Source of the DNA: Bacteroidota bacterium
GTDB lineage: Bacteria; Bacteroidota; Bacteroidia; Chitinophagales; Saprospiraceae
NCBI GenBank assembly: GCA_018222965.1
Contig: JAAEZH010000020.1
Coordinates: 33,323-97,322 of the forward strand
Direction: 5' to 3'
DNA: 64,000 bases
This document shows positions 10,401-19,177 of the stretch, one piece after another (position 1 is the stretch's first letter; each line of letters opens with the position of its first letter). A program made the position numbers and the translations under genes. The notes under the pieces are model-generated. The model saw only the letters and a list, made by a program, of their open reading frames with translations. It searched no databases and was not told where the DNA came from.

Positions 10401-13400
10401 TGGTAAGGGTATACAAACCATCATTAAGTAAAGTGGCATTGGTAATCGCCAGTGGATTTTGAGCAAAAGACTCATAATTATTCGGGCCTGTCCAGTGCCA
10501 GGTATAACCCGGACCTGAACTTGGTGATCCCAGAACAATGGTTCCGCCTTCACAAACATCAATGACATCATCATTGGTCTCTGCTGTTGGAATCTGTGTA
10601 ATTTCCACACATTGGGAAGCGGAAGGATTAGACACACAACCGTCCCGAACCACGACGACATAAAAGCAGCTATCGCCTGCCATATGTGGTCCCGGGTAAG
10701 TGTAGGACGGCACAGAGGTTGATGCAATCAGAAAACCATTGGGGGAGTCCCCGCTGTACCACTGGTATTCAATGGTTGCACCACCTGGAGGAGCGGTTGT
10801 TTCCAGCACTATATTTTCATCGGTACAGATGGCATCTTCGTCAAAGCTAATTACCGGTGTCACCGGGAGGTCGTCGATCGGCACTTGTACTTCCCCTTCG
10901 GAGGTACAACCGGTCAAGCCTTCAATGACTAATGTATAGGTACCCTGATTGGCACTTGTCACATTAGGTATGATTGGATTAGCCTGAGAAGATGAAAAGT
11001 TAGGGCCCGTCCAGCTATAAATGTAATCTGATTGATCCCCGGGCGGGTTAGCAATCAAGAACAGGGTGTCACTTCCACAAGCCGCAATGAAATATTCCGG
11101 CTCCGGAGCTTCGCCTTCCACCCGAACCAGCGAATTACAACTGTCTTGATTACCCGCTTCATCTTCTACGGTAAGAACAACATCCACATTTTGGCCGATC
11201 ATATCGCAGCTAATGACATTCGGCATGACCGAATAATTGGCAATACTGCAGTTGTCGAAACTCCCATTATCAATTTCAGCAGGCTGGATCATATCGGTAA
11301 CCAGGCCCGAAGGATCTATGTAGACAATTACCGAATCACATAGAGCAGTGGGAGCCTGATTGTCGATGACATTAATCTCATAGGAGCAGGTGTCTGCATT
11401 TCCGTACAGGTCTTCTACCACATAGGAAACAGTGGTCGTTCCCTGATTTAATTCTTCCTGTGGTGGCACGCCAGAACTCAATACCGTAGGTGGTATAGTG
11501 GTAGCACCCTCCGCAAAATAAGTTGGTGTAATTGTATTATAAGTAATGGTGCAACTGATTGTACTCACACCATCCGGTTCTCCATTATTATTTACAGCTC
11601 CCGGATTACAGGGATTGATTCCCGGCTCCGGTCCCGGAGGAGGAATGGGATAATCGACAAACGAACTCGCAACAAGGGTAAAGAATCCGCTTGCTGCCCA
11701 GTTATTGAAAGTTGCCGCTGATACGGTAAAGGTGGCGATAGAGGGCGTAGAACAATCACCCGGGGTAACATGCGCCTGCCCGATCTCTGTGGTTCCCAAA
11801 GAGTTTGTAAACGGATCCAAAATTTCAAAATACTCTCCCGGATCGTTCACATCTCCCAAAATCGTAAATGCGATAGTTACATCTCCAATAGCTGTCGGGC
11901 TCACCCCAAAAAATACAAATCCACGGTCGTCTGCGTTGTAGACTCCGGCATTCGGATTAATGGTAAAAGTCATAAAAGCATCCGTCGGATTAGCTGGCTG
12001 TGTTAGCACGACTTCCTGTGTCACTTCACAGTTGTCACTCACACTTAAGGGCAAGGGAATGGAAACAATTGCCGAACAGGAATCCACTCCGGTATTGACA
12101 CTAAAGTCGGCCGGACAATCCACTACCGGAGGTTCCATATCTTCAACCGTAATCTCGAAGGTGCAACTGCTTTCGTTGCCCGAACAATCGGTTACATAGT
12201 AGGTAATCGGATTGACTCCAAGTGGCAGGGTTACCATGAAAGGAGCGATCGGATCAACTTCTATTCTTGGCGCGCCATCAATACTGTATTCCAGCTTTGT
12301 GCCGTCCGGGCTTATCGCCGAATAAGCCAGGTTGGCTCGTACGGTTCCGCCGGGGCAAATTGCATTTACGGCAAATCGACCGGCCAGTGGAGACGGATCA
12401 GCCGGAATCGCTGTTATCTCAACGATGCCGTCAAAAGCCCAATCATTATAGGTGGCTGCCGGAATGACAAATAGCGTTTCTGAAGAATCACATTGTACGG
12501 GAGTCAGGTTGGTATTCCCCAGGAAGGAACCATCTTCTCCGTATACTTCCAGGTATTCCGTCGGACTTTCAGCATCTACATTCTCCAGAGAAATGCTTAA
12601 CGTAACATCGCTGGCAGCCTGTACCGGCGAACTAGCCACTGCAATCTGGAAGTTTAAGTTATTTATCGGTGTTTCAAGGGTATCTACGGTACCACCCGGG
12701 CCCGTAACGGGAAGCACTTCCTCGTAATTCAGGTTGAGGGGTTCGTTGGCACAATCTTCCACAATAAGCGGTGGAGACAACAAAATACTTCCCTCGCAAA
12801 CGCCCGGATCGGTACCAATGATCTGGTTCTCCGGGCAATCGCTAAGAACCGGAGGGGTATTATCCATCACGGTAAATACAGCCACCGTGGTATCTGCATT
12901 CAAACATTCATCTGATGCAATAAACAAGACGGTTTGCTGTCGATATACACCCACTACCGCCGGCATGCAATCTGAAGCAGGCAAAACAGCCGGGAGTCCA
13001 TCACTTTCATTGACCGCTACCCAGGAAATGTTATTGGAGCAATTATCCTCCGCTATCGCATTTCCATTGGCAGCCACCCAGTCTGCAAATGCCTGTTCGG
13101 CATCCGCATTGGAAGTACAGGCAATGTTTTCCTCCTGTGCTTCCTGTGTAAAGGTCGGAGCCAGCTCGTCCTGTAAAATTAGATACTGCTTCGTGGAATC
13201 AATATTGCCGCATGCATCCTCAATATACCAGGTACGAACTATGGTAAAACTATTGGTACAGACCTGGTCTGTGAAAAGGTCCTGATAGCTTACCGTGGCT
13301 CCGCCATCACAATTGTCTGAAATATTTGAAGGTTCTCCCGTATTTGCCGGATCAGTAGAGGCTTCACAGTCCAAAAAGATAGAATCAGCTTCCGGTGCAA

Positions 13401-14778
13401 AAAAGGTCGGTGGAATCGTATCTGTCAGATAAATAAACTGAACCAGCTCCCGCTCATTTCCACAGGAATCTGCTACGGTCCAGGTTCGGGCCACTTCGAT
13501 ATTCTGCGGACAGGCTAATGTGGTTGAATCATCTTCAAATCCAACAATGAATCCCGTCAGGCAGTTATCGCTGATACTACCGGGATCAATTTCGCCGGTT
13601 ATCAGGGGAGCAATATCTGATCCACAGTCCAGCGTAGTATCCATTGGCACCGTAAACAATGGAGCAATGGTGTCAATCACTGAAATTGTTTGTGACAGCT
13701 CCGCAAGATTGCCACAGTTATCGGTAACCGACCAGGTACGCACGATGTCATAGGTAGCATCAGAGCAAGACCCGTTTGCCGTTTGCCCGGAGTTTTCAAC
13801 AAAGCTCACAGCCGGCAGCGATGAGTCGCAATTATCCGTTGCCGTAACCATTGGGGCCGCCGGTATAGCTTCCCCACAGGCGATGGTGATATCGGCAGGT
13901 ACGCCCGTCAGAACAGGGGCATCATTATCTGTTACTTCAAAGGAAGCCATGGCTGTAACAAACTGTCCACAACCGTCTTCCAGGGTAAAAGTCACATCAA
14001 TCGTCTGACAGTCCCCGCTGATGAAAGCCGGGCCGTCATGACTCAGTGTTAATACATTACAATTATCGGAGGCCGTAGCCAGAATGGTATTTTGAGCCGC
14101 AATTAACCAGGTGTTGTAGGCAGCATTTGCCATCCCGCAATCGCCCGATCCATCCTGTGGGTTCATGCCAATACTGGGTGGTTCTGTGTCTACCCCTACA
14201 TCTATTTGCTGGGAAATGGTAGTTGAATTGCCCGAATTATCCGTCGCTGTCCAGGTTCGGGTAATCGTTAATGGCGTGCTACAATTTGGTCCCGTTAGCG
14301 GTGGATTGTCGACAGCATTTGTAAAGATGTCTCCATCGCAGTTATCTTCTGCAATGATGATAAAAGGAGCCGGGATATCCCCGTAACAATCTACCGAAAT
14401 ATCATCCGGAGCCGGTTGATTAAAAACAGGAGCCAGCGTATCTACAAAGTCTATATCAAAATAAAAGGTATCCTGATTGGACATATCATCTGCAGCAATG
14501 AACGCAACGGAAACAGTCTGCACACCAACAACCGGATCGCCTACAGCATAACCCGTCAGGGCCGCATCAACACCTGTTGGAGGTGTAATGATATTGGCCC
14601 CCATCGTAGACGTTACAGTAGGTGGCATTCCGTTAAAATTCAGGGTTTGCTCGCAATTGTCTCCAAGATAGAGCGTATCCGGTCCGGTATAACTAAAGTC
14701 AAACTGACCGTAAAGAGGGGTAAGACCCGGTAAACACAATAGCGCCAACCAAAAGATTCGGTGTAAGCGGTGTTTCAT
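7462..14778 (-). CDS. Giant T9SS-secreted HYR/Ig-repeat adhesin with gliding-motility type C-terminal domain
   Basis: A 2438-residue protein. The start at 14778 is chosen because MKHRLHRIFWLALLCLPG is a clean signal peptide; a start 23 codons upstream would bury it. Residues about 30-1290 are tandem HYR-like modules with the recurring pattern VTATDNCD ... DNSGN/DNCGN. Residues about 1290-1990 are Ig/PKD-like modules (SNSPVCEGEQIILQ). Three related modules follow (AGPDQNFCENEQVILNA), then a cadherin/VCBS-like module with AHGVLTLLADGSFSYQ. The last 90 residues are a CHU_C/gliding-motility C-terminal domain (IPTIITPNADGINDEFVIP ... VPVGTYYYVI), the type B T9SS sorting signal. It should be exported across the outer membrane with the help of the PorP/SprF protein encoded next. 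The adhesin role is inferred. Confidence 0.93.
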   Translation of the reverse strand: MKHRLHRIFWLALLCLPGLTPLYGQFDFSYTGPDTLYLGDNCEQTLNFNGMPPTVTSTMGANIITPPTGVDAALTGYAVGDPVVGVQTVSVAFIAADDMSNQDTFYFDIDFVDTLAPVFNQPAPDDISVDCYGDIPAPFIIIAEDNCDGDIFTNAVDNPPLTGPNCSTPLTITRTWTATDNSGNSTTISQQIDVGVDTEPPSIGMNPQDGSGDCGMANAAYNTWLIAAQNTILATASDNCNVLTLSHDGPAFISGDCQTIDVTFTLEDGCGQFVTAMASFEVTDNDAPVLTGVPADITIACGEAIPAAPMVTATDNCDSSLPAVSFVENSGQTANGSCSDATYDIVRTWSVTDNCGNLAELSQTISVIDTIAPLFTVPMDTTLDCGSDIAPLITGEIDPGSISDNCLTGFIVGFEDDSTTLACPQNIEVARTWTVADSCGNERELVQFIYLTDTIPPTFFAPEADSIFLDCEASTDPANTGEPSNISDNCDGGATVSYQDLFTDQVCTNSFTIVRTWYIEDACGNIDSTKQYLILQDELAPTFTQEAQEENIACTSNADAEQAFADWVAANGNAIAEDNCSNNISWVAVNESDGLPAVLPASDCMPAVVGVYRQQTVLFIASDECLNADTTVAVFTVMDNTPPVLSDCPENQIIGTDPGVCEGSILLSPPLIVEDCANEPLNLNYEEVLPVTGPGGTVDTLETPINNLNFQIAVASSPVQAASDVTLSISLENVDAESPTEYLEVYGEDGSFLGNTNLTPVQCDSSETLFVIPAATYNDWAFDGIVEITAIPADPSPLAGRFAVNAICPGGTVRANLAYSAISPDGTKLEYSIDGAPRIEVDPIAPFMVTLPLGVNPITYYVTDCSGNESSCTFEITVEDMEPPVVDCPADFSVNTGVDSCSAIVSIPLPLSVSDNCEVTQEVVLTQPANPTDAFMTFTINPNAGVYNADDRGFVFFGVSPTAIGDVTIAFTILGDVNDPGEYFEILDPFTNSLGTTEIGQAHVTPGDCSTPSIATFTVSAATFNNWAASGFFTLVASSFVDYPIPPPGPEPGINPCNPGAVNNNGEPDGVSTISCTITYNTITPTYFAEGATTIPPTVLSSGVPPQEELNQGTTTVSYVVEDLYGNADTCSYEINVIDNQAPTALCDSVIVYIDPSGLVTDMIQPAEIDNGSFDNCSIANYSVMPNVISCDMIGQNVDVVLTVEDEAGNQDSCNSLVRVEGEAPEPEYFIAACGSDTLFLIANPPGDQSDYIYSWTGPNFSSSQANPIIPNVTSANQGTYTLVIEGLTGCTSEGEVQVPIDDLPVTPVISFDEDAICTDENIVLETTAPPGGATIEYQWYSGDSPNGFLIASTSVPSYTYPGPHMAGDSCFYVVVVRDGCVSNPSASQCVEITQIPTAETNDDVIDVCEGGTIVLGSPSSGPGYTWHWTGPNNYESFAQNPLAITNATLLNDGLYTLTTSVNGCESDPAFTVVNVLEKPDTPQVGNNTSINSPACIGDTIILETNIEDVTTYLWDGPGTLNFETDTSILVLENAIQAYAGNWTLQVVDNLCVSDPSNPTTVYVSNLPVVQAASNSPVCNNETLELQVNETPGAIYQWETPSGQILNGRLQSIMNPQPGTYTVTVTNAAGCDQTDEVNVVVNQAPTITSVSNNAPACPEGPTDVCLFATVFPEDNGTYDYEWTNVNGTIVSVDSVGKLLDAIPAVVNGEYTLTVTDGNGCSTESNPTLVDMGSILADPTAPIPMPFESSYCVGDVISLQTTDLFQGTVEQYNWITPVGNFQSSGPSIQLPPLNLDNNGSYSVYVVVDGCETDTSGISTIEVNPIPTGTVTSNSPVCEGEQIILQFLDCIPGAEYEWLGPPPFSSSNCSPVIQQADPDLNTGTYTLIVEVEGCISDPLTTFVNVNESPNKPVANASGDVCIDAPGSSLTLSVSPGSATPGAQYAWFYNGTSIGVPSGMLTLTINDFTQFSEGSYEFTVVAILNGCESELSAPVVVDMYETPSSIANAGPDQNFCENEQVILNATAPSIGSGLWSQQAGNPGGAMLVNPDMASTAVMGTAPGNTYNFIWSLSNGACVDYSVDTIEIFVDLLEMANAGPDIEVCAVNSVNLNGVPPALGDGFWTQPLEQGIFIDILEPSNPQTAVEGLSPGNTYVFFWNLPDNGCGVSMDEMLVTVLDAESEAGNDFFECGDGCVFLGATEPEVASGMWSSPDPNITFEDPFDNQSQACNLQPGENVFIWTLNDGECGDDGVDTILVDYKFLPVAEDDDVVVDFADLVEFDVSVNDFIPDDFFVELVTPPAHGVLTLLADGSFSYQADINYIGEDEFIYMLCSESCECSEATVRFDIGREAACVIPTIITPNADGINDEFVIPCLAETTAYPDSEVSLFNQWGDEVFRAAPYLNDWNGQYNGEPVPVGTYYYVINFGDGTPIQTGFLVVHR

Positions 14779-14844
14779 ATAAATCGGTTTAGTCGTATTT
14801 GGGATTATCAACCAATTGGGTTTTGGGTAGATTGAAACTGTCGG

Positions 14845-14852
14845 CAAAAATA
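14845..14852 (-). promoter_or_regulatory. Putative -7 box (TATTTTTG) for the giant adhesin operon
   Basis: On the minus strand TATTTTTG matches the Bacteroidota -7 consensus TAnnTTTG, about 65 nt before the adhesin start. A TTG lies 23 nt upstream, a less than ideal spacing for the -33 element. Farther upstream the perfect palindrome TGAACATGTTCA (14942-14953) could be an operator. The 299 bp between the adhesin start and the next gene otherwise show nothing recognisable. Confidence 0.4.
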
Positions 14853-15077
14853 GCGATTACTACCTGCATCTTCACCAACACAGGATGGACATGATTCAAA
14901 AAAGCCTTGTGTAATGGACACAATGGGGTGGGGTACTTTGGTGAACATGTTCATGGGTAATCGTTTTCAAGTACCGAAAACAGGATTTATTTTCGCCGCA
15001 AAATAACAAAAATATCCCGCTATCCGGACTTTTACTACCGAATAATAAACCAACGACAAGTTCAGACAAAACCAGCC

Positions 15078-15272
15078 TTATTCCTCCTCGTCGCTTTTCA
15101 GATCATCCCGATCCTTCAATTTTTTATCTTCAACTTTGTCGTCCAGGAAGCGGTTTAACTTATCCACTTCCAAATTGGTCTTTATTTCGCCAAAAGCATC
15201 AATGCTAATGTCAAAGCCAGACAAATCTTTATGGACTTCAGGGTTTCCTTTCTTTGGTTTCTTCTTCGGCAT
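15078..15272 (-). CDS. Small charged conserved-type hypothetical protein
   Basis: A 64-residue, lysine- and aspartate-rich protein starting MPKKKPKKGNPEVHKDLSGF and ending DDLKSDEEE. It has no signal peptide, membrane segment or cysteine. The central part (FDISIDAFGEIKTNLEVDKLNRFLDDKVEDKKL) looks ordered and amphipathic. Starting at 15272 avoids overlap with gltX; an upstream start at 15317 would overlap the gltX stop. It lies 41 bp after gltX on the same strand and is probably cotranscribed. I do not know its function. Confidence 0.65.
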   Translation of the reverse strand: MPKKKPKKGNPEVHKDLSGFDISIDAFGEIKTNLEVDKLNRFLDDKVEDKKLKDRDDLKSDEEE

Positions 15273-15313
15273 GACCAGAATTTGCGTAAAGATGGCCGTT
15301 TTTTTGCCGTTTG

Positions 15314-16852
15314 TCAAGAGGCCTGCTGCTCCTCAAAGTGGCGATAGGCTACTGCCAGTCGCTCATCTACTTCCTCCTGCCCCAGCAATTCCATCATCTT
15401 AAAAACGTCTGGCCCCTTGGTTGTGCCGCTTAAGGCAACTCTTAAAACAGGCAGTACGTCTCCAAAACCAAAGTCGTTTTCTTCCATAAAGCCGGTTACA
15501 GCGCTTTTTATGGCTTCCGCCGAATAATCTCCCAGTCCTTTCAGCCCGGATTGAAGATTTTCAAACTGCGGCTTGCGCTCCGGTTTCCACTTTTTCCGGA
15601 TCACCTTCGCGTCGTATTCAATTACGCCTTCAAAAAAGTAGTAGCCATCTTCCAGGATGTCCGGATAAAAAGTAACACGCTCTTTCAGCATCCCGCAAAC
15701 AGCAGCCATGAACTCATCGGAGACGACATAACCACGTTCCTTCGCCAGGGGCTGAATGACCACTGCAAGTGCTTCATCAGAACTGGCCTGTAGATATTGC
15801 TCGTTAAACCATCTGGCTTTGTCAAAATCAAATCGGGCCCCCGATTTTCCGACCTGCTCCACCGAAAAAGCTTCACACAATCCCTCCAGGGAGAAAATTT
15901 CCTGCTCCGTTCCCGGGTTCCAGCCCAAAAAGGCCAGGAAGTTATTGACGGCCGCCGGATCAAATCCGAATTCGCGGAAGCCGATAAAGGAATCTTCCTC
16001 GTTTTCGCCATTCCACGAAAGTGGGAAAACAGGAATTCCAAGTTTTGCCCCATCTCGTTTACTCAGCTTCCCTTTGCCATTTGGCTTGAGGATGAGCGGC
16101 AGATGGGCAAAAGCCGGCATTTCGGATTCCCAGTCCAGAAAACGATAAAGCAAGACATGGTGCGCAGTGGATGGCAACCATTCTTCCCCGCGAATCACAT
16201 GCGAGATCTCCATCAAATGGTCATCCACGATATTGGCCAGGTGATAGGTCGGCATTCCATCGCTCTTCAAAATGACCTTATCATCCAGTTCATCTGTTTG
16301 AAAATTCACCTCGCCCCGCACTTCATCATGAATGGTCACCGTTTCGCCGGAAGGCACCTTAAGGCGAATGGTATAGGGTTTGCCAGATTCGAGCAATGCT
16401 TTGGTTTCAGCCTCTGAAAGGGTCAGGCTGTTGCGCATCTCCATCCGGAGTTTGCTGTCGTATTTAAAGCTGTGGTTGCCGGCTTCTTTTTCTGCCTGTC
16501 GGCGAAGGTCTAATTCTTCCGGTGTATCGAAAGCGTAATAAGCATGTCCGTTTTCTACCAGCTGGAGCGCGTACTTCCCATAGAGGTCTTTTCGCTCAGA
16601 CTGGCGATAGGGGCCATAATCCCCGCCATAGCCCGGACCTTCATCCGGCTCAATGCCACACCACTTCAGAGCTTCTACAATGTAATCTTCTGCTCCGGGC
16701 ACATATCGATTCTGGTCTGTATCCTCAATCCGGAGGATGAAGGTACCATTTAGCTTGCGAGCAAGCAGGTAGTTATACAAGGCAGTACGTACGCCTCCAA
16801 TATGAAGCGGACCCGTAGGACTTGGTGCAAATCGAAGTCGAATATTTTGCAT
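15314..16852 (-). CDS. gltX: Glutamyl-tRNA synthetase
   Basis: A 512-residue class I aminoacyl-tRNA synthetase that charges tRNA-Glu with glutamate. The N-terminus has the HIGH-type signature in RFAPSPTGPLHIGGVRTALYNYLL and, near residue 255, the KMSKS-type motif KLSKRDGAK. The catalytic domain is followed by the helical anticodon-binding region typical of bacterial GluRS. The length is normal and the ATG at 16852 starts directly with MQNIRLRFAPSPTGP. It is the first gene of a short minus-strand unit with the small charged protein downstream. GluRS versus GlnRS is settled by the bacterial-type sequence around PSPTGPLHIGG. Confidence 0.97.
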   Translation of the reverse strand: MQNIRLRFAPSPTGPLHIGGVRTALYNYLLARKLNGTFILRIEDTDQNRYVPGAEDYIVEALKWCGIEPDEGPGYGGDYGPYRQSERKDLYGKYALQLVENGHAYYAFDTPEELDLRRQAEKEAGNHSFKYDSKLRMEMRNSLTLSEAETKALLESGKPYTIRLKVPSGETVTIHDEVRGEVNFQTDELDDKVILKSDGMPTYHLANIVDDHLMEISHVIRGEEWLPSTAHHVLLYRFLDWESEMPAFAHLPLILKPNGKGKLSKRDGAKLGIPVFPLSWNGENEEDSFIGFREFGFDPAAVNNFLAFLGWNPGTEQEIFSLEGLCEAFSVEQVGKSGARFDFDKARWFNEQYLQASSDEALAVVIQPLAKERGYVVSDEFMAAVCGMLKERVTFYPDILEDGYYFFEGVIEYDAKVIRKKWKPERKPQFENLQSGLKGLGDYSAEAIKSAVTGFMEENDFGFGDVLPVLRVALSGTTKGPDVFKMMELLGQEEVDERLAVAYRHFEEQQAS

Positions 16853-17100
16853 ACGAAAAAACGCTTTTTACATTTTTCAGTCCTGCCTGCTGAACAGTTT
16901 GTCACTCAAGCACCTAATTCTTTGGTTATGAGGAAAAAACAGCTCTTTCCAGGCAGCATTCATTCTAACAGAATCGTTACGAGTAAAACATTCCGGAGAC
17001 AGCTCCAAAATGTGAATTCGAACCGCAAAACTACATAATTCAAAGAGGAATAAAAGATTGTAGCCCTCCTCCATCCCGTAACATATCAAACTAAGGCAAA

Positions 17101-17754
17101 ATGTATCTTGTTCGCACACCCCAGCTTATACAAAATCTCTTTCCAAATTTCAATTGGAAAGTATCTACAGACGACCCTGTTCTGTACCTGACTTTCGACG
17201 ATGGCCCCATTCCGGAACAGACCCCCTGGGTGTTGGATCAACTGGCTGAGTACGGTGCCAAAGCTACTTTCTTTTGTGTAGGCGACAACATTCGGAAACA
17301 TCCGGAAATTTTTGATCGTATTATCGATGAGGGCCACCAGGCAGGCAACCACACTTACCACCACCTCAATGGCTGGGCCACCGAAAACATACCCTACTTT
17401 CACGATGTAAGACATTGTGCCAAGCAGGTAAAAACAGAGCTTTTCCGCCCGCCTTACGGCAAATTGAGACCGCGGCAGGCTCAATTCCTGCAGCGCCATT
17501 ATCACATCATCATGTGGGATGTACTCAGCGGCGATTTTGATCCACGGATCACGCAGGAACAATGCCTGGAGAACGTTACAACAAATGCTCGTCCGGGATC
17601 CATTATCGTTTTCCACGACAGCATCAAAGCCGGCGGGAAAATGCGTTACGCTTTCTCCGAAACCCTTCGGATTTATTCGGATCTTGGATATCGATTTGAA
17701 GCACTTAGTCCGGAAGTTTTGCAGAAGCCGGAGTTGTTGCGTCAATCGGCCTAA
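17101..17754 (+). CDS. Polysaccharide deacetylase (NodB homology) family protein
   Basis: A 217-residue NodB-homology protein. The metal-dependent deacetylase motifs are all present: motif 1 LTFDDGPIP (catalytic Asp and metal-binding Asp), motif 2 HQAGNHTYHH (metal-binding His), motif 3 RPPYGKLRP, motif 4 around WDVLSGDFDP and motif 5 IIVFHDS. There is no obvious signal peptide, as in several Bacteroidota members of this family. The likely role is deacetylation of an N-acetyl sugar in peptidoglycan or a surface polysaccharide; the substrate cannot be read from the sequence. It is a single-gene unit closed by a bidirectional terminator. The 248 bp upstream contain nothing I recognise. Confidence 0.9.
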   Translation: MYLVRTPQLIQNLFPNFNWKVSTDDPVLYLTFDDGPIPEQTPWVLDQLAEYGAKATFFCVGDNIRKHPEIFDRIIDEGHQAGNHTYHHLNGWATENIPYFHDVRHCAKQVKTELFRPPYGKLRPRQAQFLQRHYHIIMWDVLSGDFDPRITQEQCLENVTTNARPGSIIVFHDSIKAGGKMRYAFSETLRIYSDLGYRFEALSPEVLQKPELLRQSA

Positions 17755-17757
17755 AAC

Positions 17758-17790
17758 AAAAAGATTCCCCGGGTCACCGGAGAATCTTTT
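17758..17790. terminator. Bidirectional rho-independent terminator
   Basis: AAAAGATTC and GAATCTTTT enclose a second CCGG/CCGG pairing, giving a long stem with an A-run on the left and a T-run on the right. It serves the plus-strand deacetylase gene and the minus-strand GatB/YqeY gene, which converge here. Confidence 0.8.
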
Positions 17791-17858
17791 AATGTTCGAC
17801 GCTTTGCGGGAGGAGCGAGAGGATGTGTTAAAAATGTATCCGGTCGCAACTCCCTTTT

Positions 17859-18305
17859 TTATGCCAGTGCCTCTTTAACCTTGGCGGCAATGGTCTTCCC
17901 ATCCGCGCGGCCGGCTAATTCTTTATTGGCAGTGCCCATTACTTTACCCATGTCTTTCATGGAAGTAGCGCCTAATTTATCTACCAGTTCTTTTATGAAA
18001 GCGGTTAACTCCTCCTCAGACATTTGCTGCGGAAGGAATTTTTCGATCACCTCAATTTCTTCGCGTTCCAAAACAGCCAGATCTTCCCGGCCTTGTTTCT
18101 CATAAATATCGAGAGAATCCTTGCGTTGCTTAACCAGTTTCTGAAGCATTTTGATTTCATCAGCTTCCGACAAAGTATCGCCGGAACCATCCGTCTTCTG
18201 CAGGATTATGGCCTGTTTGATAGCTCGCAATCCACGAAGAGCCGCTTTGTTTTTGGCTTTCATGGCATTCTTCATTTCCGCATTCACTTTCGTTTCAAGT
18301 GACAT
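17859..18305 (-). CDS. GatB/YqeY domain-containing protein
   Basis: A 148-residue protein of the YqeY family, which resembles the tail domain of the tRNA amidotransferase subunit GatB. Visible family motifs are MKAKNKAALRGLRAIKQAI near the start, REEIEVIEKFLPQQMSEEEL in the middle and KDMGKVMGTANKELAGRADGKTIAAKVKEAL at the end. It may bind tRNA, but its cellular role is not established. It is 38 bp downstream of rsmA on the same strand and is probably in its transcript. Confidence 0.93.
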   Translation of the reverse strand: MSLETKVNAEMKNAMKAKNKAALRGLRAIKQAIILQKTDGSGDTLSEADEIKMLQKLVKQRKDSLDIYEKQGREDLAVLEREEIEVIEKFLPQQMSEEELTAFIKELVDKLGATSMKDMGKVMGTANKELAGRADGKTIAAKVKEALA

Positions 18306-18343
18306 ATCTGATTGTTATAATTTGATTGAATATTTCAGGTAGT

Positions 18344-19138
18344 TTAACCCGCTTCTCCGGATTCAAGTTCCCGTTGCTTGATAATTCGATGCGTAAGGTC
18401 CACAAAATCTTTTACAGACAATTGCTCGGGCCTTTCCTTAAACAGGGGTTCCTTAAAGAAGTCGGGATCATTGACCAGCCCTTTAAGGGTGTTTCGAAGC
18501 ATTTTTCGTCTCTGAGAAAAAGCCTGCTTGACCACGGCGCGAAAGGATGAATTACTTACATCTGCCAATGGTTTATCCAGCCGCTCCAGGCGAATAACAG
18601 CCGACTGTACTTTAGGTGGAGGATTAAAAGAACCCGGTTTTACATTAAACAGCAGCCCTCCGGAGTAATATCCCTGCGTGAGGACGCTGATCACGCCGTA
18701 ATCTTTTTTTCCGGGCTTTGCTACAATCCGCTCAGCCATCTCTTTCTGAAACATGCCTACCATTTCGGGAATTCGATCCCGATATTCCAGCATGCGAAAT
18801 ACGATCTGGGAGGATATATTGTAAGGAAAGTTGCCGATCAGGGCAACAGGCCCGGGCGCTTCCGGAAACGCATCCAGGTTGACCCGCAAAAAATCAGCCT
18901 GCAACAACTTATTCATCAGCACCGGAAATTCTTTTTCCAATACGGGAATCATATCCCGGTCTGCTTCAACTGCATACAGGTCCTGCTCCCGGCCGGTAAG
19001 AAACTGTGTAAGCATACCTCTCCCTGGTCCAACTTCCAAAATATGGTCGTATCCACTTCCGGAAAGGCTGTCGGCGATGCGTTGCGCGATCGATTCGCTG
19101 GTCAGAAAATGCTGACCGTATGATTTCTTTGCTCTCAA
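18344..19138 (-). CDS. rsmA: 16S rRNA (adenine1518-N6/adenine1519-N6)-dimethyltransferase
   Basis: A 264-residue KsgA/RsmA enzyme that dimethylates two adjacent adenines in the 3'-terminal hairpin of 16S rRNA during small-subunit assembly. The SAM-binding motif is ILEVGPGRGMLTQFL, and the catalytic motif IV is NFPYNISS. The typical RAKKSYGQHFL N-terminus shows that translation starts at a TTG (19138), because no ATG is available before an upstream stop. A TAnnTTTG promoter box ends only 7 nt before this TTG, so the mRNA may be nearly leaderless. The GatB/YqeY gene follows. Confidence 0.95.
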   Translation of the reverse strand: MRAKKSYGQHFLTSESIAQRIADSLSGSGYDHILEVGPGRGMLTQFLTGREQDLYAVEADRDMIPVLEKEFPVLMNKLLQADFLRVNLDAFPEAPGPVALIGNFPYNISSQIVFRMLEYRDRIPEMVGMFQKEMAERIVAKPGKKDYGVISVLTQGYYSGGLLFNVKPGSFNPPPKVQSAVIRLERLDKPLADVSNSSFRAVVKQAFSQRRKMLRNTLKGLVNDPDFFKEPLFKERPEQLSVKDFVDLTHRIIKQRELESGEAG

Positions 19139-19145
19139 ATTACTG

Positions 19146-19153
19146 CAAAGGTA
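19146..19153 (-). promoter_or_regulatory. Putative -7 box (TACCTTTG) for rsmA, nearly leaderless
   Basis: TACCTTTG on the minus strand matches TAnnTTTG exactly and ends 7 nt before the TTG start of rsmA. Transcription would begin at or just before the start codon. Confidence 0.5.
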
Positions 19154-19177
19154 TCTGAAAGTTTAGAAGAATAAAAG

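Noticed and set aside
12309..12328. GGCTTATCGCCGAATAAGCC in the giant adhesin gene, similar to the iterated 13-mer
   Set aside because: It has an inserted base relative to the 13-mer and is better seen as a coincidental palindrome.
16877..17119. Possible small minus-strand gene between gltX and the deacetylase gene
   Set aside because: No recognisable features and it overlaps the deacetylase start; treated as intergenic.
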